A DNA stretch of 64,000 nt, from contig OY781965.2 of the NCBI GenBank assembly GCA_963677395.2, forward strand, positions 868,001-932,000. Direction: 5' to 3'. This DNA comes from G963667975 sp963677395. Its GTDB lineage: Bacteria > Bacteroidota > Bacteroidia > Bacteroidales > G963667975. The notes below the pieces were generated by a model. It did not search any database, was not told the origin of the DNA, and saw nothing but the letters and a program-made list of their open reading frames with translations. Shown here piece after piece: positions 25,744-33,379 of this stretch (positions within the stretch are counted from its first letter, which is position 1; each line of letters starts with the position of its first letter). Made by a program: the position numbers and the translations under genes.

Positions 25744-26046
25744 ATGATAATAGCTGTAAATATTAGCAAAGCTTTAGCAGAAGGAAAAACTGTGCTTGAA
25801 GCTACAGAAAGAGCTTGGGATTTAGACATTGAAAAGTGTAAAGAGCATGATTATGTTATCGGAGTTGAAAAAGGACAAATTAAGGGTTGCTTTAAGCTAT
25901 TAAATATCATTTCAGTTACCGAAGATAAACAAAGAGTTGCATTCGAATTAGAACGATGTTCTGATGAAACTGAACAAAATATTAGAAATCATATTCGGAA
26001 CAATGATATTAATCTTGGTGGAGTTCAACGTGGTAAATACATCTAG
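25744..26046 (+). CDS. Small unrecognised protein at the end of the restriction operon
   Basis: 100 residues, starting 12 bases after the hsdM stop in the same direction, so very likely co-transcribed. It is soluble and well-balanced in charge: SKALAEGKTVLEATERAWDL, then DYVIGVEKGQIKGCFKLLN and VAFELERCSDE. The middle (VIGVEKGQIKGCF) has the look of a small beta-barrel such as a PUA-like fold; this is a guess. It could be an antitoxin or regulator of the ATPase/nuclease, or a passenger. No homologue is recognised. Confidence 0.6.
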   Translation: MIIAVNISKALAEGKTVLEATERAWDLDIEKCKEHDYVIGVEKGQIKGCFKLLNIISVTEDKQRVAFELERCSDETEQNIRNHIRNNDINLGGVQRGKYI

Positions 26047-26123
26047 TTATCCCACGGTAGTAAGTACATTTGAAAGCCAATGATTAAGCCAAAGCTTTAC
26101 CAAGGAGTTTGTATTTTCCTAGG

Positions 26124-26156
26124 TACTGTCCTGGAATAGAGTTTACACAGTTTTTT
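26124..26156. other. Possible remnant insertion-sequence end
   Basis: ACTGTCCTGGAATAGAG followed by TTTACACAG resembles the terminal repeats of IS256-like elements as I remember them. No inverted partner or transposase is visible nearby, so it may be a solo remnant or chance. It sits in the 120 bases between the small protein gene and the tandem array. Confidence 0.2.
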
Positions 26157-26172
26157 GGCAATGCCTATTTTT

Positions 26173-26818
26173 TACATAAGGGAAATAAAGTTTTCCTTCA
26201 ATGTTTTTTTTGACATAGAGGGAAAAAAAGTTTTCCTCGTATGTTTCGCAGTGGCATATACAGGAAAAAAAGTTTTTACCCTATCTTTCGCAGAGAGGTA
26301 TATATAAAAAAAAGTTTTTGCCTTATCTTTTGCAGAGCAGTATATATAAAAAAAAGTTTTTGCCTTATCTTTTGCAGAGCGGTATATATAAAAAAAAGTT
26401 TTTGCCTTATCTTTTGCAGAACGGTATATAGGAAAAAAAGTTTTTGCCTTATCTTCCGCAGAACGGTATATATAAAAAAAAGTTTTTACCCTATCTTTCG
26501 CAGAGCGGTATATATAAAAAAAAGTTTTTGCCTTATCTTCCGCAGAACGGTATATATAAAAAAAAGTTTTTGCCTTATCTTCCGCAGAACGGTATATATA
26601 AAAAAAAGTTTTTACCTTATCTTCCGCAGAGCGGTATATATAAAAAAAAGTTTTTGCCTTATCTTCCGCAGAACGGTATATATAAAAAAAGTTTTTACCC
26701 TATCTTTCGCAGAGCGGTATATATAAAAAAAGTTTTTGCCCTATCTTTCGCAGAGCAGTATATATATAAAAAAATTTGCCTTGTCTTTCGCAGAAACATA
26801 TACAGTAAAAAAAGTTTT
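26173..26818. repeat. 42-bp tandem array, about 16 units, A-tract rich
   Basis: A direct tandem array without spacers. The consensus unit has parts GCGGTATATAT, AAAAAAAAG, TTTTTGCC and TTATCTTYCGCAGA. The central G of AAAGTTTTT recurs at 26190, 26230, 26272, 26314 and then every 42 bases to 26650 (ten exact 42-bp steps from 26230), then at 41-bp steps to the end. The outer units are degenerate and the inner ones nearly identical, as expected for expansion by unequal exchange. Because 42 is 14 codons, two long open frames (26241-26726 and 26444-26875) run through it; they encode a monotonous repeat and are not considered genes. 42 bp equals four helical turns, so the A/T tracts are in phase and the DNA is probably curved. 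From 26819 to 26983 the sequence is AT-rich and contains only the promoter-like box. Confidence 0.95.
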
Positions 26819-26933
26819 CTATCAATGATTTATATGTATAGTGTAATAAAAGATAATTACTTAATTATGATATAAAAATAGTGCTACTGCGAAATAATAA
26901 TATAGTATATGCGTTTTTTGCATTATAATATTC

Positions 26934-26941
26934 TATATTTG
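26934..26941 (+). promoter_or_regulatory. -7 element before the 324-residue protein gene
   Basis: TATATTTG, an exact match. TTTG at 26917-26920 is only 13 bases upstream, too close for a standard -33 element. Confidence 0.4.
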
Positions 26942-26983
26942 CATTAATCAATTTGAATTGTAGAATTTTAAAAATCCCCATTT

Positions 26984-27958
26984 ATGAGAAACGAAAGTTA
27001 TTATTTCGAAAACCCTTATGAAAATAGAAATTTCAGTAGGGAAAGTTTCAGAAAGTATGTTGATAATCATCTTTACATACTTCAGCAGGCAAAAGCCAAA
27101 GGAGAACCTGTTGGCGATATTATTGATGACACCAAACCCCTGCTGGAGGAATATACTCTTGCAGTAAAGCAGATTCATTCGGGGAAAGCTACGCGCACCG
27201 CCCGTACTTTTACTGTAGATCAATGCATAGAAAAGTTTAAAAAACTTGTAGCCCAGCGCGAAGGATTAATTCGTAATAAGTTCGGGAAAAGCTCGGAGGC
27301 TTATCTTGAGTTTTTTCCAAAAGGTTTGAGTCAGTTTTCGTCAGTTACCAAGAAAAACATTGATGAGCTTTTTGATCAGGTAATTAAAGGAAGTAATACC
27401 TATAAGCCAGAGCTTGGTCCGGAGTTGGAACAAGAATTTACCGATTGTTACCATACATATAAAGTAGCCCTTGATAGTCAGGAAGGTAAAAAAGGAGATA
27501 TTGATATTTCGGTAAAAGATATTGAAACAATCTTAACCAAGCTAGCACGCCAACTTGCTATTAATGTTCATAAGCTTGCAATTCTTTATATTGACAATCC
27601 AGACTATGCAAAAACATTCTTTACCAATAGTTTACTCCGTAAAAAATCGAAATCAAAGCAAACTGGCGTTACATCCAATACCTACACTATAATAATTCCT
27701 GTAAATGCAACCAAAGAAGCCGGATTTGCCTTTTCGGTTGACAAAACCATGCTTTTCAGCAATGTAGGTTCCGAGGCAGTTTTGGTATATGGTGCTGCAA
27801 CTGTTGACGCTCCGCTAAGTCCGACAGCCATTGAATTACTATCGGGCGAAGAAAAAGAAATTACCGCTACCCAACTGGGAGCTCCGGCAAACCGCTTTAT
27901 CCTGATGATGAATAAGAGCGTGCTAACCGAAGCCGAAGTAGAAATTCTGTTTGTGTAA
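26984..27958 (+). CDS. Hypothetical soluble protein next to the tandem array
   Basis: 324 residues, no signal peptide. Residues 1-220 are helical and charged (RESFRKYVDNHLYILQQAKA; VDQCIEKFKKLVAQREGLI; ETILTKLARQLAINVHKLAI), then a basic linker (RKKSKSKQTG). The C-terminal domain of about 95 residues is beta-rich and ends in VEILFV. It reads like an N-terminal helical bundle joined to an Ig/jelly-roll-type module. I do not recognise the family. Codon use looks like ordinary host genes, with moderate GC compared with the AT-rich array upstream. Function unknown. Confidence 0.65.
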   Translation: MRNESYYFENPYENRNFSRESFRKYVDNHLYILQQAKAKGEPVGDIIDDTKPLLEEYTLAVKQIHSGKATRTARTFTVDQCIEKFKKLVAQREGLIRNKFGKSSEAYLEFFPKGLSQFSSVTKKNIDELFDQVIKGSNTYKPELGPELEQEFTDCYHTYKVALDSQEGKKGDIDISVKDIETILTKLARQLAINVHKLAILYIDNPDYAKTFFTNSLLRKKSKSKQTGVTSNTYTIIIPVNATKEAGFAFSVDKTMLFSNVGSEAVLVYGAATVDAPLSPTAIELLSGEEKEITATQLGAPANRFILMMNKSVLTEAEVEILFV

Positions 27959-27978
27959 TCCGTAATTAAACCCACACA

Positions 27979-28079
27979 AAGTACTTTTTCAATTAAGACT
28001 GAAAAGACTGAAGAGATTGAAAAGACTGAGGAGATTGAAAAGACTGAAAAGTACCTTTTCAATCTCTTCAATCCCCTCA
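27979..28079. repeat. 9-bp degenerate tandem repeat with inverted arm in a 316-base gap
   Basis: After the stop of the 324-residue protein gene, (A/G)CTGAAAAG and GATTGAAAAG-type 9-mers repeat from 27998 to 28049. The 15-mer GAAGAGATTGAAAAG (28010-28024) is answered by a perfect inverted copy at 28055-28069, giving a long purine-rich/pyrimidine-rich hairpin that may act as a terminator. The remainder of the gap to 28274 is AT-rich and holds no gene that I can support. Confidence 0.7.
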
Positions 28080-28274
28080 ATCAAAGAGTGGTTGGGAAGT
28101 AAAGAGATTTGTTATTTTTTTCATACCGTTGCAGGTAGTTTAAAACTTTATTATTTTTACTGACTAAAAAATAACAGATGCAAATTAGCCAATAGTTGCT
28201 TGGTTAAATATGCGAAAAACCATAAAATTATTTAGGAAGTTTGCATTTCATAATGCCGATATATTCACGACTTT

Positions 28275-28880
28275 TTGGGTATACAGGCGTTGGCGGCAAT
28301 TTTAGCGACAGACAAAGTGACGAAACAGAAATCAAAATTTAATTGGTATTTTCTAATAGCAGGAATATTAATCTTGTATTTTGGATTATCTAACAATCAA
28401 TCAACTAAGCAATCAGAATTACAGAAAATAACGGTGGAACTTTACAAAGACATTACTAATGTGAAAGGACGAAGAAGCTCTGTTGATTATAAATTTTGGA
28501 CAAAGGAGTATAAAAACCAATTTAATATTTTGAATGGAAGTATAACTAGAGGGAAACACGAGTCAATAGCTAATTTAAAAGGTGGACAAATAGTCGATTT
28601 GTTCATTACAACATCAGACTTGGAAAAGCTTTCTGTCGGGAAAGAAGATATTACTGTAAGAGGCATTAATTTATATGAGAATTCGTTAATGACAACAGAC
28701 GAATTTTATCATAATCGAGAATTGTATAGAGTTCGACTAAAGCTATTTTCGGTATTTACGGCGTTGATGTTAATGTTGAACGGTTTGACAAACATTTCAA
28801 AAAAGTTAAATTATATCATTATTGGGATTTTTATTGGGACGATAATCATAATGAGAATTTTAGAAATAGGAATATATTGA
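28275..28880 (+). CDS. Hypothetical membrane protein, no ATG start
   Basis: Up to 201 residues, but no ATG exists in the first 140 codons. TTG at 28275 or GTG at 28317 (before TKQKSKFNWYF) are the candidate starts; I favour the GTG because it precedes the first membrane helix. Two-TM architecture: TM1 NWYFLIAGILILYFGL near residues 23-40, a soluble central region (about 45-150), then C-terminal hydrophobic segments FSVFTALMLMLNGL and IIGIFIGTIIIMRILEIG. A 5' truncation or frameshift remnant of a larger gene is possible. It is AT-rich compared with its neighbours. Confidence 0.5.
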   Translation: MGIQALAAILATDKVTKQKSKFNWYFLIAGILILYFGLSNNQSTKQSELQKITVELYKDITNVKGRRSSVDYKFWTKEYKNQFNILNGSITRGKHESIANLKGGQIVDLFITTSDLEKLSVGKEDITVRGINLYENSLMTTDEFYHNRELYRVRLKLFSVFTALMLMLNGLTNISKKLNYIIIGIFIGTIIIMRILEIGIY

Positions 28881-28886
28881 AAAAAC

Positions 28887-29087
28887 CTAGTGCCAATAAA
28901 TAGGAATATGAGCGGTACGCAGCACCCAGCGATTATTCCAGGTTGAACTAAATATTTTCAATTTCAGTACAATCATTTCTGTTGCTATGCTCTTAGTGTC
29001 AGTTTTTGATGATTTATTGTAAGAAAATGAGGATAAGCGTTTTTTGTCTTGTCCTAAAATAGGGTTACACAAAAGCAATAGCCCCAA
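28887..29087 (-). pseudogene. Possible short secreted-protein remnant
   Basis: 66 codons beginning at TTG with a hydrophobic stretch (GLLLLCNPILGQDK) that reads like a signal peptide and cleavage site, followed by a short polar tail. No ATG, no recognised family, and it lies between the membrane-protein gene and the efflux terminator. It could be the 5' fragment of a decayed gene or chance. Confidence 0.2.
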
Positions 29088-29094
29088 AACCTTA

Positions 29095-29137
29095 CGTAAA
29101 AAGCCCGATTTTAGAAGAAAGAATCGGGCTTTTGCAT
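29095..29137 (-). terminator. Terminator after the RND efflux operon
   Basis: 12-bp perfect stem, arms 29099-29110 and 29122-29133, 11-base loop, with T runs on both sides. It lies 60 bases beyond the stop of the efflux pump gene on the - strand. Confidence 0.85.
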
Positions 29138-29194
29138 TTTATTTTTTAACTGCCTAAAAAACATTTCAGATTTTAGGAGGTTCCGTCATTTTGA

Positions 29195-32100
29195 TTATCC
29201 GCTTTTTTTTCGCGTTAAGCGATTTTTGAGGGTATCCATAAACAGATAGATAATAGGCACTACAACCAGGGTTAGCAGGAGCGAACTGGTTAAGCCGCCT
29301 ACCAAAGCCCAGGCCATACCGTTTTTCCATTCGGAACCGGCTCCCGTTGCCAGCGCGATAGGAAGCATCCCGGCTATCATCGATAATGTAGTCATCAGGA
29401 TAGGACGTAAGCGGACTTTTCCGGAAGTAATTAACGCGTGCACCGTATTGTGTCCTTTTGCTTTCAGCTGATTGGTAAAATCGACCAGCAAAATTGCATT
29501 TTTCCCAACCAACCCAATGAGCATGATAATTCCCAGGATTGAGAAAATATTCATGGATTGCATTGTAAGTGCCAATGCCAGTAATGCTCCGATAATTGCA
29601 AGCGGAATAGAAAACAAAACGACAAACGGGTAGATATACGAATCGTACAAGGCAACCATAATCAGGTAAACAAACAGGATAGAGGCCAGAAGTGCAATAA
29701 ACAAGCTGTTGAATGCTTCCGATTGATATTTCAGGTCGCCTTCTTTAATGATGTTGATGTCGGAAGGAATGTGAATCTTTTCTATTTCTTTCAATACATC
29801 CTCGCCAACCGATCCGGTTGGTCTTCCAAATACAGAGGCTTGTACTGCAATAGAAGGAACACGATCGTAACGTTCGAGTAAGGTGGTTCCGCTCGAATAG
29901 TTGATTTGTGCAAATTGTTTCAGTTTCACAACCTTACCGTTAAGAGTTGTAAAGGTCAGGTTTGCAATGTCGTCGAGGTTTCTCCGGTTAAACTGGTCAA
30001 CCTTGATGTTGATGTCGTACTCTTTTTGTTCTCCTCTGAATTTTGCATCTGTATTTCCGCTATAGGCAATTTGCATGGTTGATCCCACCATCGCGGTAGT
30101 TAATCCCAGTGATGCCATCTTTTCTTTGTCGAGCTTAACTTCAATTTCCGGATTTCCTGTTTCAACAGAAAGTTTTACATCGCTTGTCCCCGGAACTTTA
30201 CGTGCCGACTCCATGATTTTACTGGCGTAATAATAAATAGAATCATAGTTAGATCCGGTTACAACCAACTGGATAGGAGCCATATCAGAAGTGCCAACGA
30301 TAGAAACAATCGAAGTACGAACCTTAACACCGGGCAGCGAATCACGAAGCATGTGCTTTAGATTTAATGCAAAGTGATCAGCGCTAATATCTCGATCTTC
30401 TTTCGGCACAAGTTTTACATTAATTTCCGATCGGTAAGCATTGGTTCCTCCCGATAAAAAGTCGGATGCAGCACCTACTGTCGAAAATACATTGATGACC
30501 CCGGTTTGTTTGCTGATGATTTGCTCGGCTTTAAGTGTAGCATGATTTGTTTGTTCGATGGTTGCATCTTTCGAAAGTTCAAGCTGAATGATTAGCTCAC
30601 CACGGTCGCCCATGCTCACGAATTCGCTTCCGATAAATCCTGTGGCTACCAGCATCAGCGATGCAAAGAACAATGCAGTAGCTCCGCCCAGAATGATAAA
30701 CTTATGCCGTAAACTCCAAACCAATATATGCGCATATTTAACATTCAGTCCCGAAAGCATATTTTCGAACCAGTCAACCAAGCGCTGCAATAAAGATCCT
30801 TTACGGTAATGTTCCAGTTTTGCTACCCGCGAAGCCAGTAAGGGTGTTACCGTAAACGAAACAAACAAACTTAAGAGGGTAGAAACCACTACAACCAGCG
30901 CAAATTGTCGTAAGAGTCCGGAAATCATACTTTCGATAACCCCGATTGGTAAAAAAACCACAACATCCACCAAGGTGATAGAGAGTGCCGTATAGGTTAT
31001 TTCATTTCGTCCGTTCAATGCCGCTATCTGGCGTTTTTCTCCTTTTTCCAGATGCCGGTAAATATTTTCCAATACCACGATAGAGTCATCTACCAGGATA
31101 CCGATAACCAGTGATAGCGCAACCATTGATACAATGTTGAGCGAAAAGTTTAAGACCGACATCGCTGTAAACACCGAAATCAACGAAGCCGGAATGGCTA
31201 CCAAAACGATAAACGAATTCCGGATACTATGCAGAAATACCAGCATAACCAATGATACCAGGATGATGGCCAGAAGTAAATCATGGCGGACAGCATTGGC
31301 TGATGTTAACGTGAAGTCGGAAGAGTCATTTGCAATTAAAAACTTCAGATTATCCTGTTTGTATGTTTTTTCCAGCATCGACATCTGTTGTTTAACCCCC
31401 TGGCTTATTTCAACTTCGTTTGCATCTTCCTGTTTCATAACCCACAATCCTACTGAATTCTGACCATTCAGTCGGGTTATTTCTGTAATATCTTTTTGTG
31501 AATCTTCAATATCTGCCACATCTGATAAATGAACCAAACTTCCATCTTCCGTTTGGGAGATAATCACCTTTTTCAGGTCTTCAATGGTTTTATATTTCCC
31601 GCTAAGACGGATAATCATTTGATGGTTTTCATCTTTCAATTTTCCTGTTGGAAACTCCATATTTGAAGCCTGGATGGCTTCGGTAACCTGCAAAATGGAT
31701 AATCCGTAACTTTCGATCCGTGCAGGATCAATGTTGACTTTAATTTCGCGTTCTTGTCCGCCAAGAATCTGAATTTGAGCTACACCCTGAACACGGGCAA
31801 AATAAGGCTCAATTTTTTCTTTAATCAGATCATATAATTCTGTTGACGATTTATTGGACGTTACCGAAATTCGCATTACAGGTAAATCGGTCATCGCGAA
31901 CTTCGATACAATCGGGTTCATTACATCTTTTGGAAGCAGGTATTTTATGTTGTTTACCTTTTGCTCGCAATCGCGTACAATTTTATCGATGTTTTTACTG
32001 TTTTTCAGAATTACAATAATGAGCGAAGAGCCTTCGTAAGATTTCGACTGGATGTTGTCGATGTTTTGAACCGAGGCCACCGCATCTTCAATTTTACGGG

Positions 32101-32290
32101 TAACAGAATTTTCAACTTCCGAGGGCGACGCACCCGGATAGAGCGTAACGATCGTTAAAACAGGTTCATCATATTTCGGAAGCAACTCATATTTGAGCGA
32201 TTTATAGCTTATTACTCCCAAAAATGTGAGAACCGTGAAAATAACCACAACCAAACTGGATCGTTTGATAGATATTTCAGCTATGTTCAT
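29195..32290 (-). CDS. RND efflux pump, inner-membrane transporter (AcrB/HAE1 type)
   Basis: 1031 residues, the standard HAE1 length, with duplicated halves of six helices and large periplasmic loops. Proton-relay residues D401 and D402 (GILVDDSIVVLENIYRH) and the lysine of GLVGKNAILLVDF are intact, and YPGASPSEVE is the N-terminal HAE1 signature. The pump exports small hydrophobic compounds through the TolC-like channel using proton flow. Last gene of a four-gene operon (regulator, channel, adaptor, pump), 21 bases after the adaptor stop. Substrate cannot be read from the sequence. Confidence 0.95.
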   Translation of the reverse strand: MNIAEISIKRSSLVVVIFTVLTFLGVISYKSLKYELLPKYDEPVLTIVTLYPGASPSEVENSVTRKIEDAVASVQNIDNIQSKSYEGSSLIIVILKNSKNIDKIVRDCEQKVNNIKYLLPKDVMNPIVSKFAMTDLPVMRISVTSNKSSTELYDLIKEKIEPYFARVQGVAQIQILGGQEREIKVNIDPARIESYGLSILQVTEAIQASNMEFPTGKLKDENHQMIIRLSGKYKTIEDLKKVIISQTEDGSLVHLSDVADIEDSQKDITEITRLNGQNSVGLWVMKQEDANEVEISQGVKQQMSMLEKTYKQDNLKFLIANDSSDFTLTSANAVRHDLLLAIILVSLVMLVFLHSIRNSFIVLVAIPASLISVFTAMSVLNFSLNIVSMVALSLVIGILVDDSIVVLENIYRHLEKGEKRQIAALNGRNEITYTALSITLVDVVVFLPIGVIESMISGLLRQFALVVVVSTLLSLFVSFTVTPLLASRVAKLEHYRKGSLLQRLVDWFENMLSGLNVKYAHILVWSLRHKFIILGGATALFFASLMLVATGFIGSEFVSMGDRGELIIQLELSKDATIEQTNHATLKAEQIISKQTGVINVFSTVGAASDFLSGGTNAYRSEINVKLVPKEDRDISADHFALNLKHMLRDSLPGVKVRTSIVSIVGTSDMAPIQLVVTGSNYDSIYYYASKIMESARKVPGTSDVKLSVETGNPEIEVKLDKEKMASLGLTTAMVGSTMQIAYSGNTDAKFRGEQKEYDINIKVDQFNRRNLDDIANLTFTTLNGKVVKLKQFAQINYSSGTTLLERYDRVPSIAVQASVFGRPTGSVGEDVLKEIEKIHIPSDINIIKEGDLKYQSEAFNSLFIALLASILFVYLIMVALYDSYIYPFVVLFSIPLAIIGALLALALTMQSMNIFSILGIIMLIGLVGKNAILLVDFTNQLKAKGHNTVHALITSGKVRLRPILMTTLSMIAGMLPIALATGAGSEWKNGMAWALVGGLTSSLLLTLVVVPIIYLFMDTLKNRLTRKKSG

Positions 32291-32311
32291 ACGTGTAATT
32301 ATTTCAAAAGG

Positions 32312-33367
32312 TTATTTAACGATTTCAACCTGAACACCTTCTTCCAGATTTATTTGTCCTGAGATTACAATTTGTTCATCCGCAGTAATACCCTCCAGTA
32401 TCTCAATTGTATTATGTGTTGCACGGTACAATTGTATCGGAATCAGATGCGCTTTTTTGTCACGAATCAAATAAACCTTCGGATCTTTGATGCTTCCTAC
32501 CAATGCTTTTCGAGGCAAACTCCAAACAGTTCTTTGTGTTTTATCCTGAAGTATAATCCGGGCAAACATTCCCGCTTTAATGATTGAATTGGGTTTCGAA
32601 ACCACGGTAACCTCTACCTCATATCGTTTTGAATCATCTGCTTTTGGCGAAATTGCAGTGATCTTTCCCTGTAAAGCAACATCTTGTTCTGCATCAACTT
32701 TTATGTTAACCGTTTGTCCGGTTTTAACTTTGTTTATGTCGAATTCGGTAAGCATTACTTTGGTTTTGAGCAGGTTTACGTTGGAGATTTCGGCAATGGG
32801 AGAGCCTGGCATCAAAACAGATCCTTTTTCGGTTTGTTTCTTGGTAATCGTTCCGGCAAACGGGGCAATAATTTCCGTATTATCGAGCTGTTTTTGAATA
32901 GATTGCAATGTGGCTTTCGCATTGTAAAATGCCAGATTTGCACTTTCCAGATCATTGGGTGTTGCTGCGTTTGAAGCAATCAAATTTTCGAAACGCTGAC
33001 GATCTTTCAATGCTTTATCGTATGCCGTTTTTGCAAGCTCGAGTTGTGAACGTAAAACTTTATCTTCCAGTTTCACAAGAACCTGTCCAGTTTTAACCGT
33101 GCTTCCAATGTCAAACTTTAATTCTTTTACTTCTCCTTGTCCTTCGCACAAAATCGTAACCGATTTATCAGCCTCCAGTGTTCCGGTGTAAAAAAGAGTG
33201 TCTGTTGATTGAATTTGAATCGGTTTTACAACTACAACCGGGATTTCAGTATGCTTTTCGATGCTCATCTGAGCATTTTCGTTAATTTTCTGCTTGTTGT
33301 AATATAATCGTAAAATGATGGCTGCCAGGATAACGATGGTCAGCCCAATCCATTTCAGCTTTTTCAT
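32312..33367 (-). CDS. RND efflux membrane fusion (adaptor) protein
   Basis: 351 residues: N-terminal signal-anchor helix (KWIGLTIVILAAIILRLYY), a lipoyl/barrel-sandwich half (VKELKFDIGSTVKTGQVLVKLED), an alpha-hairpin (about 105-165), the second lipoyl half (IIAPFAGTITKKQTEKGS), and beta-barrel and membrane-proximal domains. No lipobox cysteine, so it is membrane-anchored rather than lipidated. It bridges the pump gene product and the TolC-like channel. It starts 12 bases after the channel gene stop. Confidence 0.93.
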   Translation of the reverse strand: MKKLKWIGLTIVILAAIILRLYYNKQKINENAQMSIEKHTEIPVVVVKPIQIQSTDTLFYTGTLEADKSVTILCEGQGEVKELKFDIGSTVKTGQVLVKLEDKVLRSQLELAKTAYDKALKDRQRFENLIASNAATPNDLESANLAFYNAKATLQSIQKQLDNTEIIAPFAGTITKKQTEKGSVLMPGSPIAEISNVNLLKTKVMLTEFDINKVKTGQTVNIKVDAEQDVALQGKITAISPKADDSKRYEVEVTVVSKPNSIIKAGMFARIILQDKTQRTVWSLPRKALVGSIKDPKVYLIRDKKAHLIPIQLYRATHNTIEILEGITADEQIVISGQINLEEGVQVEIVK

Positions 33368-33379
33368 ATTTTTCTATAT

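Noticed and set aside
26173..26818. CRISPR array or replication iterons
   Set aside because: Units are contiguous without unique spacers, and no DnaA-box-like TTATNCACA or replication gene is near.
26241..26875. Two long open frames (161 and 143 codons) across the 42-bp array, as coding genes
   Set aside because: They are open only because the unit length is a multiple of three; the translation is a monotonous repeat with no start signal, and both frames are equally open.
28281..28320. Integron-type or mobile-element site suggested by GGCGTTGGCGGCAA
   Set aside because: No paired inverse core site, no integrase, and the resemblance rests on memory alone.
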